DNA of 64,000 nt from Maribacter dokdonensis DSW-8 (GTDB taxonomy: Bacteria > Bacteroidota > Bacteroidia > Flavobacteriales > Flavobacteriaceae). The notes beneath the pieces were generated by a model. The model was not told where the DNA came from. It saw only the letters and a list, made by a program, of their open reading frames with translations, and did no database searches. Both the position numbers and the translations under genes were made by a program. Shown here one piece after another: positions 8,738 through 18,126 of this stretch. The stretch spans positions 1,240,001 through 1,304,000 of the forward strand of contig NZ_LDPE01000001.1 of assembly GCF_001447995.1 (NCBI RefSeq), written 5' to 3'. Position 1 is the stretch's first letter, and every line of letters starts with the position of its first letter.

Positions 8738-10948
8738 TTAATTAGCCACCTCACTTATAAATTTTAATCTATACAAACGTAATTCTTCTTCCTCATACTC
8801 GCCATCAAACTCTGTCATAGCTTCTTCAAGGTTATCACTATCGGCCTCTAAGAAATAATCATGTATTTCTTCTTGTTGATCTTCGTCTAAAATCTCATCG
8901 ATCCAATAGTTTAAATTCAACTTTGTTCCGCTATAGACGATCTGCTCCATTTCCTTGATCAACTCAGGTATTTCAAGTCCTTTTGCCGATGCAATATCTG
9001 ATAAAGGCAATTTTCTATCAACATTCTGTATCACATACAATTTTAGAGCAGAATTTGCACCGGTACTCTTTACCACAAGATCATCTGGCCTTATAATTTC
9101 ATTTTCAGAAACGTATGTATTTATAAAAGCGATAAAAGGCTTTCCATATTTTTTGGCCTTACCTTCACCTACACCATGAACATTAAGCAACTCTTCATGG
9201 GAAATAGGATATTTAAGAGCCATATCTTCTAGAGAAGGATCTTGAAAGACCACAAATGGCGGTACTCCCAATTTCTTTGCTTGACCTTTTCTAAGATCTT
9301 TTAATTGTTTTAGAAGTTTCTCATCTGCAATTCCGCCAGATTTAGCAGCTCCTACAATAGCATTATCATTCTCGGCATTGTACACATGATCTTTGGTCAT
9401 CATGAAAGAAGAAGGTTTCTTTAAAAACTCCTTACCACTATCAGTTACATGAAGTACACCGTATTGCTCTATTTCTTTTCTCAAAAGTCCCGCAACCAAT
9501 GTTTGGCGTATTAAGGCCATCCAATACCCCTTATCTCTATCAGAACCAATACCAAAAAATTCCTTTTCATTGGTTTTGTGAGATGATATTATTGCATTGG
9601 TCTTACCCCTTAAGGTATTTACAATTTCCTTTGATTTAAATTTTTCACTAGTTCCGGTCACCACTTTTAATAGCTTTTCTACACCATCCTTAGCCTCTTC
9701 CTTTTCTTTTGGGTTTCTGGTGTTATCATCCATATCTGCCCCTTCACCGTTAACCTCGTCGAATTCCTCACCAAAATAATGAAGCATAAACTTACGTCTA
9801 GACATTGAGGTTTCTGCATAGGCTACAACTTCTTGCAACAGCGCATTTCCTATCTCTTGTTCTGCCACCGGTTTACCGGACATAAATTTCTCAAGTTTCT
9901 CTATATCCTTATAAGAGTAATATGCCAAACAATGACCTTCGCCACCATCACGGCCTGCCCTACCCGTTTCTTGGTAATAACTCTCTATACTTTTAGGAAT
10001 ATCATGATGTATAACAAAACGAACATCTGGCTTGTCTATACCCATACCAAAAGCAATAGTGGCCACAACCACATCTACATCTTCCATCAAGAACATATCT
10101 TGGTATTTAGATCTAGTTTTAGCATCAAAACCGGCGTGATACGGCACGGCACTTACGCCATTTACCTGTAAAACCTGGGCCAATTCTTCTACCTTTTTTC
10201 GGCTTAAACAATATATAATACCAGATTTACCTGAATTTTGTTTTACAAAACGGATGATATCCGCCTCAATATTCTCCGTTTTGGTACGTACCTCATAAAA
10301 CAAATTGGGTCTATTAAATGATGCCTTGAACAAAGTGGCTCCACCAATTCCTAAATTCTTTATGATGTCTTCCTGCACTTTAGGTGTAGCCGTTGCGGTA
10401 AGTCCTATAATAGGAATATTATCGCCCAAACGTTCAACAATAGATTTTAGGTTTCTATACTCAGGTCTAAAATCATGCCCCCATTCAGAGATACAATGCG
10501 CTTCGTCTACCGCTACAAAAGAAATAGTAACCGAGCGCAAAAACTCTACATTCTCTTCTTTTGTCAATGACTCTGGAGCAACATATAAAAGTTTGGTAAC
10601 GCCGTTGGTGATATCTTGCTTTACCTGTTTTATTTCACCTTTGTTCAATGATGAGTTGAGCACATGTGCTATTCCGTTCTCAGAAGATACACCACGTATG
10701 GCATCTACTTGATTCTTCATTAAAGCAATAAGTGGAGATACAATAATTGCGGTACCTTCTTGCATTAACGCAGGTAATTGGTAGCAAAGCGATTTACCAC
10801 CGCCGGTAGGCATAATTACAAACGTATTATTCTGTCTTAAAACATTTTTAATTACCTCTTCTTGAAGTCCTTTAAACTGAGAAAACCCAAAATATTTTTT
10901 TAATGAGGAATGTAAATCGATATTGTCAAATTCTTTACTGTCTGTCAC
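8738..10948 (-). CDS. recQ: ATP-dependent DNA helicase RecQ, without zinc-site cysteines
   Basis: 736 residues. The helicase core shows motif I PTGGGKS (47-53), motif II DEAHCISEWGHDFRPEY (148-164), ATATP (184-188) and the motif VI region QETGRAGRDG (326-335). A winged-helix segment follows, then an HRDC domain at about 545-615 (LLNVHGVGEGKAKKYG) and an acidic C-terminal tail. RecQ unwinds DNA 3' to 5' in recombination and fork repair. The zinc-binding region aligns by its SRRKFMLHYFGEE block (382-394), but the four cysteines of E. coli RecQ are absent: the CGNCDIC-like stretch reads NGEGADMDDN (400-409). It faces kpsF divergently. Confidence 0.94.
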   Translation of the reverse strand: MTDSKEFDNIDLHSSLKKYFGFSQFKGLQEEVIKNVLRQNNTFVIMPTGGGKSLCYQLPALMQEGTAIIVSPLIALMKNQVDAIRGVSSENGIAHVLNSSLNKGEIKQVKQDITNGVTKLLYVAPESLTKEENVEFLRSVTISFVAVDEAHCISEWGHDFRPEYRNLKSIVERLGDNIPIIGLTATATPKVQEDIIKNLGIGGATLFKASFNRPNLFYEVRTKTENIEADIIRFVKQNSGKSGIIYCLSRKKVEELAQVLQVNGVSAVPYHAGFDAKTRSKYQDMFLMEDVDVVVATIAFGMGIDKPDVRFVIHHDIPKSIESYYQETGRAGRDGGEGHCLAYYSYKDIEKLEKFMSGKPVAEQEIGNALLQEVVAYAETSMSRRKFMLHYFGEEFDEVNGEGADMDDNTRNPKEKEEAKDGVEKLLKVVTGTSEKFKSKEIVNTLRGKTNAIISSHKTNEKEFFGIGSDRDKGYWMALIRQTLVAGLLRKEIEQYGVLHVTDSGKEFLKKPSSFMMTKDHVYNAENDNAIVGAAKSGGIADEKLLKQLKDLRKGQAKKLGVPPFVVFQDPSLEDMALKYPISHEELLNVHGVGEGKAKKYGKPFIAFINTYVSENEIIRPDDLVVKSTGANSALKLYVIQNVDRKLPLSDIASAKGLEIPELIKEMEQIVYSGTKLNLNYWIDEILDEDQQEEIHDYFLEADSDNLEEAMTEFDGEYEEEELRLYRLKFISEVAN

Positions 10949-11060
10949 ATTTTACATTTAAGGGGACACTACTTACTTTAAAAATCTATAAGCGAACAAA
11001 ATTAATCTTTTGCCAAGCTTGGCGTTTCTAAATTATTATGCGATAATCGGCATTTAAAAT

Positions 11061-11078
11061 TAAGTTTGTTTAATTTTG
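11061..11078 (+). promoter_or_regulatory. Two overlapping -7 elements upstream of kpsF
   Basis: TAAGTTTG (11061-11068) and TAATTTTG (11071-11078) both fit TAnnTTTG. Both lie upstream of the chosen TTG start at 11123, giving leaders of about 40-50 bases. No clear -33 TTTG was seen. Confidence 0.5.
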
Positions 11079-11122
11079 TCATCTTAAAGATAATACATTC
11101 TTTTAGGAATACAATCCATAAT

Positions 11123-12100
11123 TTGAATAATAGATTGATTGCAACGGACACCATTATTGGCTTAGCGAAAAAAACCATTGAAACTGAGCGTGATGCTATA
11201 GCACAACTTTCATCTCTTTTGACCGACGATTTTGCCAGTATCGTAAACTGCATTATCCAGGCAAAAGGCCGTGTTATAATCTCTGGTATTGGCAAGAGTG
11301 CCATCATTGCCACTAAAATTGTAGCTACCTTGAATTCTACAGGTACTCCCGCAATTTTTATGCATGCTGGCGACGCCATTCATGGAGATTTGGGAACCGT
11401 ACAGGATAATGACGTGGTCATCTGCATTTCTAACAGTGGAAATACGCCCGAAATTAAGATGTTGGTACCGCTCATAAAAAGAGGTACAAACAAATTAATT
11501 GCAATGACCGGTAATACCGATTCTTTTTTAGCAAAGCAGGCAGACTATATCTTAAATACCCATGTAGAAAAAGAGGCTTGCCCAAATGGTTTGGCTCCTA
11601 CAACAAGTACTACCGCACAATTGGTAATGGGAGATGCCTTGGCCATTGTTCTACTGGAAATTAAAGGGTTTACCAGTTCTGACTTTGCAAAATATCACCC
11701 TGGCGGATCATTGGGAAAAAGACTTTATCTAAGAGTTTCTGACCTTGTGAGCAAAAACCAAGTGCCAAGCGTACAACAAGACGAAGAGGTAAAAAAGGTT
11801 ATTGTTGAAATTTCTAAAAAAATGTTAGGGGTCACTGCCGTACTTGATAGAGAAAAAGTTGTTGGTATTGTTACCGATGGCGACATAAGACGAATGCTAA
11901 ATAAGCATGATAATATAAAAGGATTGACCGCCAAAGATATCATGACCACCAACCCTAAAACAATATCTGCCAATACTTTAGCCATAAAAGCATTAGAGCA
12001 AATGCAGAAAAAGGGAATCTCACAACTGTTGGCCATGGATAATGATACCTACATTGGTGTTATACATTTACATAATTTAATAAACGAAGGTATTTTATAA
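11123..12100 (+). CDS. kpsF: D-arabinose 5-phosphate isomerase, KpsF/GutQ family
   Basis: 325 residues from the TTG at 11123, preferred because longer versions would run into the promoter elements. A SIS domain spans about 25-170 (GRVIISGIGKSA, FMHAGDAIHGDLG, ISNSGNTPE, then APTTSTTAQLVMGDALA). It is followed by KYHPGGSLGKRL and a CBS-domain pair at about 195-325. The family converts ribulose 5-phosphate to arabinose 5-phosphate, the first step to KDO of LPS. Its stop overlaps the tatC start by one base (TAATG), and lptB lies two genes downstream, so it heads an envelope operon. The start codon is the main uncertainty. Confidence 0.92.
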   Translation: MNNRLIATDTIIGLAKKTIETERDAIAQLSSLLTDDFASIVNCIIQAKGRVIISGIGKSAIIATKIVATLNSTGTPAIFMHAGDAIHGDLGTVQDNDVVICISNSGNTPEIKMLVPLIKRGTNKLIAMTGNTDSFLAKQADYILNTHVEKEACPNGLAPTTSTTAQLVMGDALAIVLLEIKGFTSSDFAKYHPGGSLGKRLYLRVSDLVSKNQVPSVQQDEEVKKVIVEISKKMLGVTAVLDREKVVGIVTDGDIRRMLNKHDNIKGLTAKDIMTTNPKTISANTLAIKALEQMQKKGISQLLAMDNDTYIGVIHLHNLINEGIL

Positions 12101-12960
12101 TGAGTTCCAAAGCTACTACCTCTCCTAACGAGATGTCATTTCTAGACCATTTAGAAGAATTAAGATGGCATTTAATAAGATCAGTTTTGGCAGTTGTCAT
12201 TATTGGAAGTGTTGCCTTTTTAATGAAAGATTTCATTTTTGACACGGTTATTTTCGGACCTAAAAAAATGGATTTCCCCACCTACAAATTATTTTGTGAT
12301 ATCGCAACATATTTTGGATTCGACTCGGCTTTTTGTGCCGATAAACTTCCATTTACCATACAAAGTAGATTAATGTCCGGGCAATTTTCCGCACATATTT
12401 GGACATCGATCTGGGCCGGTTTCATAATTGGCTTTCCCTATGTTCTTTATGAAATGTGGAAATTCATTAGTCCTGGACTTTACGAAAAAGAACGAAGAAA
12501 TTCTAGAGGCTTTATTTTCATAGCATCTTTCTTATTTTTTCTAGGTGTATTGTTCGGGTATTATGTGGTATCACCATTATCCATTAACTTTTTAGGCACC
12601 TACCAAGTAAGTTCAGAGGTTACCAATGAGTTTGACCTTGCGTCTTACATATCTACCGTTAGAGCATCTGTAATTGCCTGTGGTGTTTTATTTGAACTAC
12701 CTATCATTATTTTCTTTTTGACCAAAATAGGCCTGGTAACCCCAGAAATAATGAGAAAATACAGGAAAATAGCATTGGTGGTCGTATTGATCTTATCTGC
12801 CGTAATAACTCCGCCAGACGTTGCCAGCCAAATTATAGTGGCCATACCGGTATTGATCTTATATCAAGTAAGTATCTATATTTCTGCTATGGTATTGAGA
12901 AAAGAAAGAAGAAAAGCTGAAAAAGAAAAAAAAGCAAATAGAAATGTCAAATCAAATTGA
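12100..12960 (+). CDS. tatC: Sec-independent protein translocase subunit TatC
   Basis: 286 residues, with the conserved start SFLDHLEELRWHLIRS (15-30) and six predicted membrane segments. An FDLASYIS region and a KYRKIALVVVLILSAVITPPD segment in the last third are typical of TatC. TatC recognises twin-arginine signal peptides of folded substrates at the inner membrane. Two likely substrates are in the window (the PhoD-type gene at 16380 and the isomerase at 63797); no tatA/B gene is seen here. The periplasmic loop between TM1 and TM2 is longer than in E. coli. The start overlaps the kpsF stop and the end overlaps the next gene by 17 bases. Confidence 0.96.
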   Translation: MSSKATTSPNEMSFLDHLEELRWHLIRSVLAVVIIGSVAFLMKDFIFDTVIFGPKKMDFPTYKLFCDIATYFGFDSAFCADKLPFTIQSRLMSGQFSAHIWTSIWAGFIIGFPYVLYEMWKFISPGLYEKERRNSRGFIFIASFLFFLGVLFGYYVVSPLSINFLGTYQVSSEVTNEFDLASYISTVRASVIACGVLFELPIIIFFLTKIGLVTPEIMRKYRKIALVVVLILSAVITPPDVASQIIVAIPVLILYQVSIYISAMVLRKERRKAEKEKKANRNVKSN

Positions 12961-13294
12961 AGAATTTAACGCGTATCGTTCTAAGATGAACGATAAGTTA
13001 TTGGCCGATAATAATAAAATAGTAAAACGTATATTCAATTTAGACACCAATGCTTTTGCCGCTGGTGCCTTAGATGTGAAAACCAAAGAGTTATTAGGTC
13101 TTGTGGCTTCTACAGTGTTACGATGCGATGATTGTGTAAAATATCATTTAGAAAGTTCATACAACGAAGGTGTATCTAAAGAAGAGGTCATGGAAACTTT
13201 AAGTATAGCTACTTTGGTAGGCGGTACTATTGTTATACCACACTTAAGAAGAGCTTATGAATACTGGGAAGAATTAGAAAACCAAGAAGGTTAA
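12944..13294 (+). CDS. Carboxymuconolactone decarboxylase/AhpD-like protein
   Basis: 116 residues, one CMD domain. The redox-type signature is visible as LRCDDCVKYH (CxxC followed by His four residues after the second Cys), the arrangement of AhpD-like disulfide reductases. The helix EGVSKEEVMETLSIATLVGG follows it. No signal peptide, so cytoplasmic. The start lies within the last 17 bases of tatC, and lptB begins 51 bases after its stop, so it belongs to the kpsF-tatC-lptB operon. A peroxide- or thiol-related role is likely from the motif, but the substrate is unknown. Confidence 0.88.
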   Translation: MSNQIEEFNAYRSKMNDKLLADNNKIVKRIFNLDTNAFAAGALDVKTKELLGLVASTVLRCDDCVKYHLESSYNEGVSKEEVMETLSIATLVGGTIVIPHLRRAYEYWEELENQEG

Positions 13295-13345
13295 AAAATC
13301 CCTAATTACTTTTCTAGCAGACCAATAACCAATAGATTTGAAAAC

Positions 13346-14086
13346 ATGAAGTTACGTGCCGACAATATTATGAAATCCTACAGAGGCCGTAGGGTGGTTA
13401 AAGGAATTTCCCTTGAGGTAAACCAAGGAGAGATCGTAGGGCTACTTGGACCAAACGGTGCGGGTAAAACCACATCCTTTTACATGATTGTTGGCCTTAT
13501 AAAACCTAACGGCGGAAGTATCTATTTAGACGACATGGAGATTACCAAATTCCCCATGTACAAAAGAGCACAAAACGGTATTGGGTACTTGGCACAAGAA
13601 GCGTCGGTATTTAGAAAACTAAGTATAGAAAAGAACATTCTCAGCGTACTACAACTAACCAAATTAAGCAAGAAAGAGCAGCACATGAAAATGGAATCGC
13701 TCATTGAGGAATTTGGTCTGGGGCATATTCGAAAAAACCGTGGGGATTTGTTATCTGGTGGGGAGCGAAGAAGAACTGAGATTGCAAGAGCTTTGGCTAC
13801 CGATCCAAAGTTTATTCTTCTTGACGAGCCTTTTGCAGGAGTAGACCCCGTGGCCGTAGAAGACATACAACGTATTGTAGCGCAACTAAAGAACAAAAAC
13901 ATCGGTATACTCATTACCGATCACAATGTTCAGGAAACACTTGCCATTACAGAACGTTCTTACCTAATGTTCGAAGGCGGAATTTTAAAATCCGGTATTC
14001 CAGAAGATCTAGCTGCAGATGAAATGGTACGTAAAGTATATCTAGGGCAGAATTTTGAGCTACGTAAAAAGAAGCTAGATTTTTAA
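13346..14086 (+). CDS. lptB: LPS export ABC transporter ATP-binding protein LptB
   Basis: 246 residues. Walker A GPNGAGKT is at 35-42; the ABC signature is [16 protein letters not shown], where the RRR after GGE is characteristic of LptB; Walker B with the D-loop reads [12 protein letters not shown]; the switch is TDHNVQ. Length and the C-terminal [10 protein letters not shown] also match LptB. It powers LPS extraction from the inner membrane with LptFG, which are not in the window. Association with kpsF in one operon supports a role in LPS biogenesis. About 51 bases separate it from the CMD gene. Confidence 0.95.
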   Translation: MKLRADNIMKSYRGRRVVKGISLEVNQGEIVGLLGPNGAGKTTSFYMIVGLIKPNGGSIYLDDMEITKFPMYKRAQNGIGYLAQEASVFRKLSIEKNILSVLQLTKLSKKEQHMKMESLIEEFGLGHIRKNRGDLLSGGERRRTEIARALATDPKFILLDEPFAGVDPVAVEDIQRIVAQLKNKNIGILITDHNVQETLAITERSYLMFEGGILKSGIPEDLAADEMVRKVYLGQNFELRKKKLDF

Positions 14087-14095
14087 AAACAAGAA

Positions 14096-14476
14096 CTATT
14101 CCTTATACTTTTTAAGGTTATATAATCCCCAGCCAAAGAACAACAATTCTAATACTAATGCGGGAGTAAACAAAGGGGATACACCGTCAAACAATGTACT
14201 TACTATTCTACCAAATGATATTCCTCCCATAAAAAGCACATTGCAGACCGTTGCCCCATACCAAAATTTGGGATTTAAAGCACCAAATAACCAATATAGG
14301 CCAACTCCCATATAAATTCCCATTACGGCACGCAACATGTTCTTCAATTCTAAATCTACCACCTGAAAACCCAAAAGTTCTGGCATAACATAGGTAGGAT
14401 AGGCGCCATACACCAAGCCTGCAATAATGACGATTACAGCTGAAAGTAAAAGATTAAGATTCTTAGAAATTACCAT
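14096..14476 (-). CDS. DUF4345-type membrane protein
   Basis: About 126 residues from the ATG at 14476 (MVISKNLNLLL); an ATG at 14491 is an alternative. Four predicted membrane segments fill the protein, with the motif-like stretches YPTYVMPELLGF and LRAVMGIYMGVGLYWLFG that fit the DUF4345 family. Function unknown. It overlaps the MFS gene's end by 14 bases, so translation is probably coupled in the GyrI-like/MFS/DUF4345 operon. Convergent with lptB, whose stop is only 9 bases away. Confidence 0.8.
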   Translation of the reverse strand: MVISKNLNLLLSAVIVIIAGLVYGAYPTYVMPELLGFQVVDLELKNMLRAVMGIYMGVGLYWLFGALNPKFWYGATVCNVLFMGGISFGRIVSTLFDGVSPLFTPALVLELLFFGWGLYNLKKYKE

Positions 14477-15737
14477 AAAACCGTTTACCATAAAGTTGCA
14501 AATATCTAAAAGCTGCCAATCCGCCCACAAAAGAAAATACAGCCAACATCCAAAATACATGTTGATGCCCTTTTAAACCCGGTGATGCATCTAATAAGTA
14601 CCCCATTGCGGGTCCGGCAAAAATATCTGGAGTATAGCCTACCAATGAAATAATACCCACAGCGGTACCCGTTAAAACCAAAGGGATTCTACCACTTTGC
14701 ATAACCGCGAAATACAATGAACGTATGGCGTAAACACCAAGCGCCACAATCATAATCGAAAATATGAACATAGCATAAGAAACATTTTCAACTACTCCTA
14801 GAGCAAAAATCAAAGAACCAAAGAAGGCTATTACAAAACCTATGAACAAAAACAAACTAGGTCTAGATCGATCTGCAACAATACCGATCAACACCCCTAC
14901 TACCGGTCTTGCAAACAACAAAACAGTACCAACTTCCGCTGAGGCAACTTCATTAAGCAACATTACATCTTGAGCATACAGCGAAAAAATATCCGTAATC
15001 TTGTAGCCAACATAGGCACATAAAATAATGACCATTAACAATTGAACCGATGGCAACCGCAGCACCTCTTTAATCTGCGAAGCTGTAATACGATCAATGA
15101 CAATTTCTTTTTCCTGATCTGCAGGTAATTTCATGAACAACCATACCAAAACACCCACTACGGCTACAATACCTGCAGAAGTTAAAATAACATATCTAAA
15201 AGCAAAACGGCTCTCTTCCAAACTAGCGACTTCCAAATCCGTCGTCATAAAATAAGAAAACACCACTACCCCAAGTGTACCGAACAAGGCTCCTACCAAG
15301 CCCCTACCACCATCTAAAAACCCGAATGCCCTGCCTTGAGAATTTATACCGCCCCAAACACGGGTAGCTTTTATCATGGGAGACCAAAAGAGAAATATGG
15401 TAGTAAAGCCCCAAAATCCGTAAAGAACCTGTAATGTAGCATAATTAGGAAAAGTAGCGAATACCAAACCGCCAATTGCAGTCATCCAAAGTGCAATGGC
15501 TATTAACTTTCTTGGTTGATATTTATCTGCTAACGGACCACCAAGCACATATGAGACCAACGCTACAAAACCGTATACCGAAAAGCACAAACCTAAAGAA
15601 ACATTATCGAGTTCAAAAACCTTTAAAACAGTAGGTCTAAAAACACGTTGTAGCACAAACGGCAAAATAAAGACACTTTCCCCAGCCAATATCAATAATA
15701 AGAGATAGTACCAGGGTGCTTTTTCAGGTTGTTTCAT
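14463..15737 (-). CDS. Major facilitator superfamily transporter
   Basis: 424 residues from the ATG at 15737, which overlaps the preceding stop as ATGA; a TTG 21 bases earlier is less likely. Twelve predicted membrane segments in two halves are visible. The loop after TM2 reads GGPLADKYQPRKLIA, an MFS motif A variant, and the equivalent second-half loop reads GIVADRSRPSLF. Substrate cannot be read from sequence; the fold is like proton-driven sugar-phosphate or nitrate-type permeases. It is the middle gene of a three-gene operon behind a GyrI-like effector-binding protein. Confidence 0.88.
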   Translation of the reverse strand: MKQPEKAPWYYLLLLILAGESVFILPFVLQRVFRPTVLKVFELDNVSLGLCFSVYGFVALVSYVLGGPLADKYQPRKLIAIALWMTAIGGLVFATFPNYATLQVLYGFWGFTTIFLFWSPMIKATRVWGGINSQGRAFGFLDGGRGLVGALFGTLGVVVFSYFMTTDLEVASLEESRFAFRYVILTSAGIVAVVGVLVWLFMKLPADQEKEIVIDRITASQIKEVLRLPSVQLLMVIILCAYVGYKITDIFSLYAQDVMLLNEVASAEVGTVLLFARPVVGVLIGIVADRSRPSLFLFIGFVIAFFGSLIFALGVVENVSYAMFIFSIMIVALGVYAIRSLYFAVMQSGRIPLVLTGTAVGIISLVGYTPDIFAGPAMGYLLDASPGLKGHQHVFWMLAVFSFVGGLAAFRYLQLYGKRFYGNF

Positions 15738-16213
15738 TTTGCTTTTATAGGAATCCAAACTTCTTCTTCTGAGTTGGGATCGTTGTTTTTATATTTTGCT
15801 CCAAGCACTTCAAAATGTGGGCGACCATCTAATTGATATTCTGAGTTAGGAATCCATTCCCCATAAATATATTGAAAGAAAGTAGGTGCGTTTTGTGCAC
15901 TGCCTGTATAATGAAATACAGCATATAAGCCAGTTTCCAATAGCAACATATTCATGCCTTCGGGAATATTATCCACTTCATCAACCTCAACACAAGCCCA
16001 CTTTACAAATTCGCTACCAGCGCTAAATCGTTCAAAATAATGGCTAGGATATTGTTGCAGTGATATAAAATCTTCAGACGCCCTATGATCCACTTCCTTA
16101 CTAAGTTGCCTAAACGTTTTCCAAAGTTGAGGGGTTTTATTATCCAACAAACTCATTTCAGCAGATAAGCCTATCAACTTTTTTTCTTTCAGGGTAATGA
16201 TTTTAGGGGTCAT
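15734..16213 (-). CDS. GyrI-like/AraC effector-binding domain protein
   Basis: 159 residues from MTPKIITLKEKKLIGLSAEM; an in-frame ATG at 16249 would add 12 residues. The fold signature is a beta-strand start, LWKTFRQLSKEVDHR, then YAVFHYTGSAQNAPTFFQYIYGEWIPNSEY and a final EVWIPI strand, as in GyrI-like small-molecule binding proteins. No DNA-binding domain is attached, so it is a stand-alone ligand binder. Its stop overlaps the MFS start by four bases (ATGA), which suggests the two work together, for example sensing the transported compound; that is inference. Confidence 0.85.
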   Translation of the reverse strand: MTPKIITLKEKKLIGLSAEMSLLDNKTPQLWKTFRQLSKEVDHRASEDFISLQQYPSHYFERFSAGSEFVKWACVEVDEVDNIPEGMNMLLLETGLYAVFHYTGSAQNAPTFFQYIYGEWIPNSEYQLDGRPHFEVLGAKYKNNDPNSEEEVWIPIKAK

Positions 16214-16311
16214 ATTTCTAAAGCTATGCTCCAAACTTAAGAAATTCATATAGAACGGCTATAAAACCAACTGACCTTAGGCCATTATTGTTACCGATAG
16301 TTTCAATAACA

Positions 16312-16319
16312 CAAACATA
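16312..16319 (-). promoter_or_regulatory. -7 element upstream of the GyrI-like/MFS operon
   Basis: Minus strand TATGTTTG fits TAnnTTTG. It would give a leader of about 90 bases before the ATG at 16213, or about 55 before 16249. No -33 element is evident. Confidence 0.4.
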
Positions 16320-16379
16320 AAGTTGAACTAACATAGATTGATCGGAATTAAAACAATTTTGAGGAAACTAATTTACCAG

Positions 16380-18077
16380 ATGAAAAAGACGAAAAACACC
16401 AGAAGAAATTTTATTCAAAAAACCTTAATGGCTTCCGGGGGAATAATTTTAGCCCCAAACATTATAAGCTGTAGCGAAGATGACAATGTACAAGTTGAAT
16501 ATGACGAATCTCAATTAACTGTACAAAACTTTAGTTACGGGGTTGCCAGTTTTGACCCAAGTAATTCTGGTGTAATCATATGGACACGTTATACCACGGC
16601 AAATGTTGAAATTATCTGGGAAGTTTCTACGCAATCGGATTTTAGTAGCATATTAAGAACCGGAAAAATAACAACTGAAACCTCTAGGGACAATACTTTG
16701 GCCATTGAATTGACCGAGCTGGAAGCTGATCAAAAATTATATTATAGATTCATAAGTACTTCTAATAATTCCATTTCCGTGGTTGGTGAAACCATTACAC
16801 TACCAACCGATGCTACGCAAGCCAAGTTAGCAGTTTGTTCATGTTCTAACTACCAAGCAGGTTTGTTTAATGCGTACGATGCAATGGCAAATTCCGATGC
16901 AGATATCATTGTTCATTTAGGAGACTACTTTTATGAGTATGGTGCCGGAGGATATGGCTCAACAGCAGAAAATGCATTTTTAAATCGTTCTCATGAACCA
17001 GAGGGAGAAATCATTTCATTGGATGACTACCGCACCCGATACAAACAATATAGATCGGATACATCCTTACAATTGGCGCACCAAAAAAAGCCTTTTATCT
17101 GTGTTTGGGACGATCACGAAATTGCCAATGACACCTATAAAGAAGGTGCTGAAAACCATGATGAAGCTACCGAAGGTAGTTTTGAAGTAAGAAAGCAAAA
17201 TGCCTTACAAGCGTACAGCGAGTTTTTACCATTCTCAAGAATTTCTGCAGATGATAATAGCCTTATCTACAGATCTGTAAATATTGGAAATCTGGTAAAT
17301 CTGGTGTTGATGGATACTCGTTTAATTGGCAGGGACAAACAATTAAGCATCACAGATTATTTTACTGCAACCGGTTTTGACGCTGTTGCATTCCAAACAG
17401 CATTATCAGACCCCAACCGCTCTATTTTAGGTACGGAACAAAGAGATTGGGTCATTTCAGAAATCGGTAACAGTTCTGCAAGATGGCAGGTACTGGGGCA
17501 ACAAGTGCTTATGGGTAAAATGAACGTGCCGGCAGAATTACTTACCGCCTTTGGCTCACCCAATTTTGCCGCTATCCTTACAGAACTAGTGACCATAAAA
17601 CTTAGGCATCTTAATAACGACCCAACATTGACACCGGAAGAAATAGCAAGGGTAACATCTGTTATTCCATATAACTTAGATGCTTGGGACGGCTACCCAG
17701 TAGACCGTGAAATCATATACGGAGCGTTGAACGGCAAAAAAATTGTTACACTTGCCGGCGATACCCACAACGCTTGGCAAAATACACTGATTGCCGCAGA
17801 TGGTTCTGAAGTAGGCATTGAATTGGCAACTTCTTCCGTTAGCTCACCTGGTTTTGAAACTTACCTGGGTGCAACCGTCACCCCAGAATTAATAGCAGGT
17901 TTTCAAGAAGCAATGACAACCTTAATAGACAACCTAAATTATTTTGATGCTTCTAGAAGAGGATTTATGATGACCACTTTCACTACTACTGAAGTAACTT
18001 CTGAATGGATTTTTGTAGACACTCTTTTATCAACGTCCTATAGTACAGAGGTAGGTTATACGTATAGCTATTCGTAA
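16380..18077 (+). CDS. PhoD-type alkaline phosphatase/phosphodiesterase, Tat-exported
   Basis: 565 residues from the ATG at 16380, which places a twin-arginine signal at the N-terminus (TRRNFIQKTLMASG), followed by a lipobox-like IISC. It is probably exported folded by Tat and perhaps lipidated. A PhoD N-terminal domain (FSYGVASFDPSNSGVIIWTR, about 45-65) precedes the metallophosphatase core with HLGDYFYEYG, WDDHEIANDTY, MDTRLIGRDKQ and LAGDTHNAW. PhoD enzymes hydrolyse phosphodiesters and monoesters with Fe/Ca cofactors in the periplasm. No pho-box was sought. It has its own terminator and faces the radical SAM gene. Confidence 0.92.
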   Translation: MKKTKNTRRNFIQKTLMASGGIILAPNIISCSEDDNVQVEYDESQLTVQNFSYGVASFDPSNSGVIIWTRYTTANVEIIWEVSTQSDFSSILRTGKITTETSRDNTLAIELTELEADQKLYYRFISTSNNSISVVGETITLPTDATQAKLAVCSCSNYQAGLFNAYDAMANSDADIIVHLGDYFYEYGAGGYGSTAENAFLNRSHEPEGEIISLDDYRTRYKQYRSDTSLQLAHQKKPFICVWDDHEIANDTYKEGAENHDEATEGSFEVRKQNALQAYSEFLPFSRISADDNSLIYRSVNIGNLVNLVLMDTRLIGRDKQLSITDYFTATGFDAVAFQTALSDPNRSILGTEQRDWVISEIGNSSARWQVLGQQVLMGKMNVPAELLTAFGSPNFAAILTELVTIKLRHLNNDPTLTPEEIARVTSVIPYNLDAWDGYPVDREIIYGALNGKKIVTLAGDTHNAWQNTLIAADGSEVGIELATSSVSSPGFETYLGATVTPELIAGFQEAMTTLIDNLNYFDASRRGFMMTTFTTTEVTSEWIFVDTLLSTSYSTEVGYTYSYS

Positions 18078-18093
18078 TTTAACTTTTATGGAT

Positions 18094-18126
18094 AAAAAGC
18101 CACTTTGTTATTCATTGTGGCTTTTT
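18094..18126 (+). terminator. Terminator after the PhoD gene
   Basis: AAAAAGCCAC pairs with GTGGCTTTTT across a 13-base loop, followed by T-rich sequence. The distal arm reaches the stop codon of the convergent radical SAM gene, which may use the same stem on the other strand. Confidence 0.85.

Noticed and set aside
10305..10712. A 135-codon plus-strand frame antisense to recQ
   Set aside because: The opposite strand carries conserved helicase motifs across the same interval, so this is a shadow frame.
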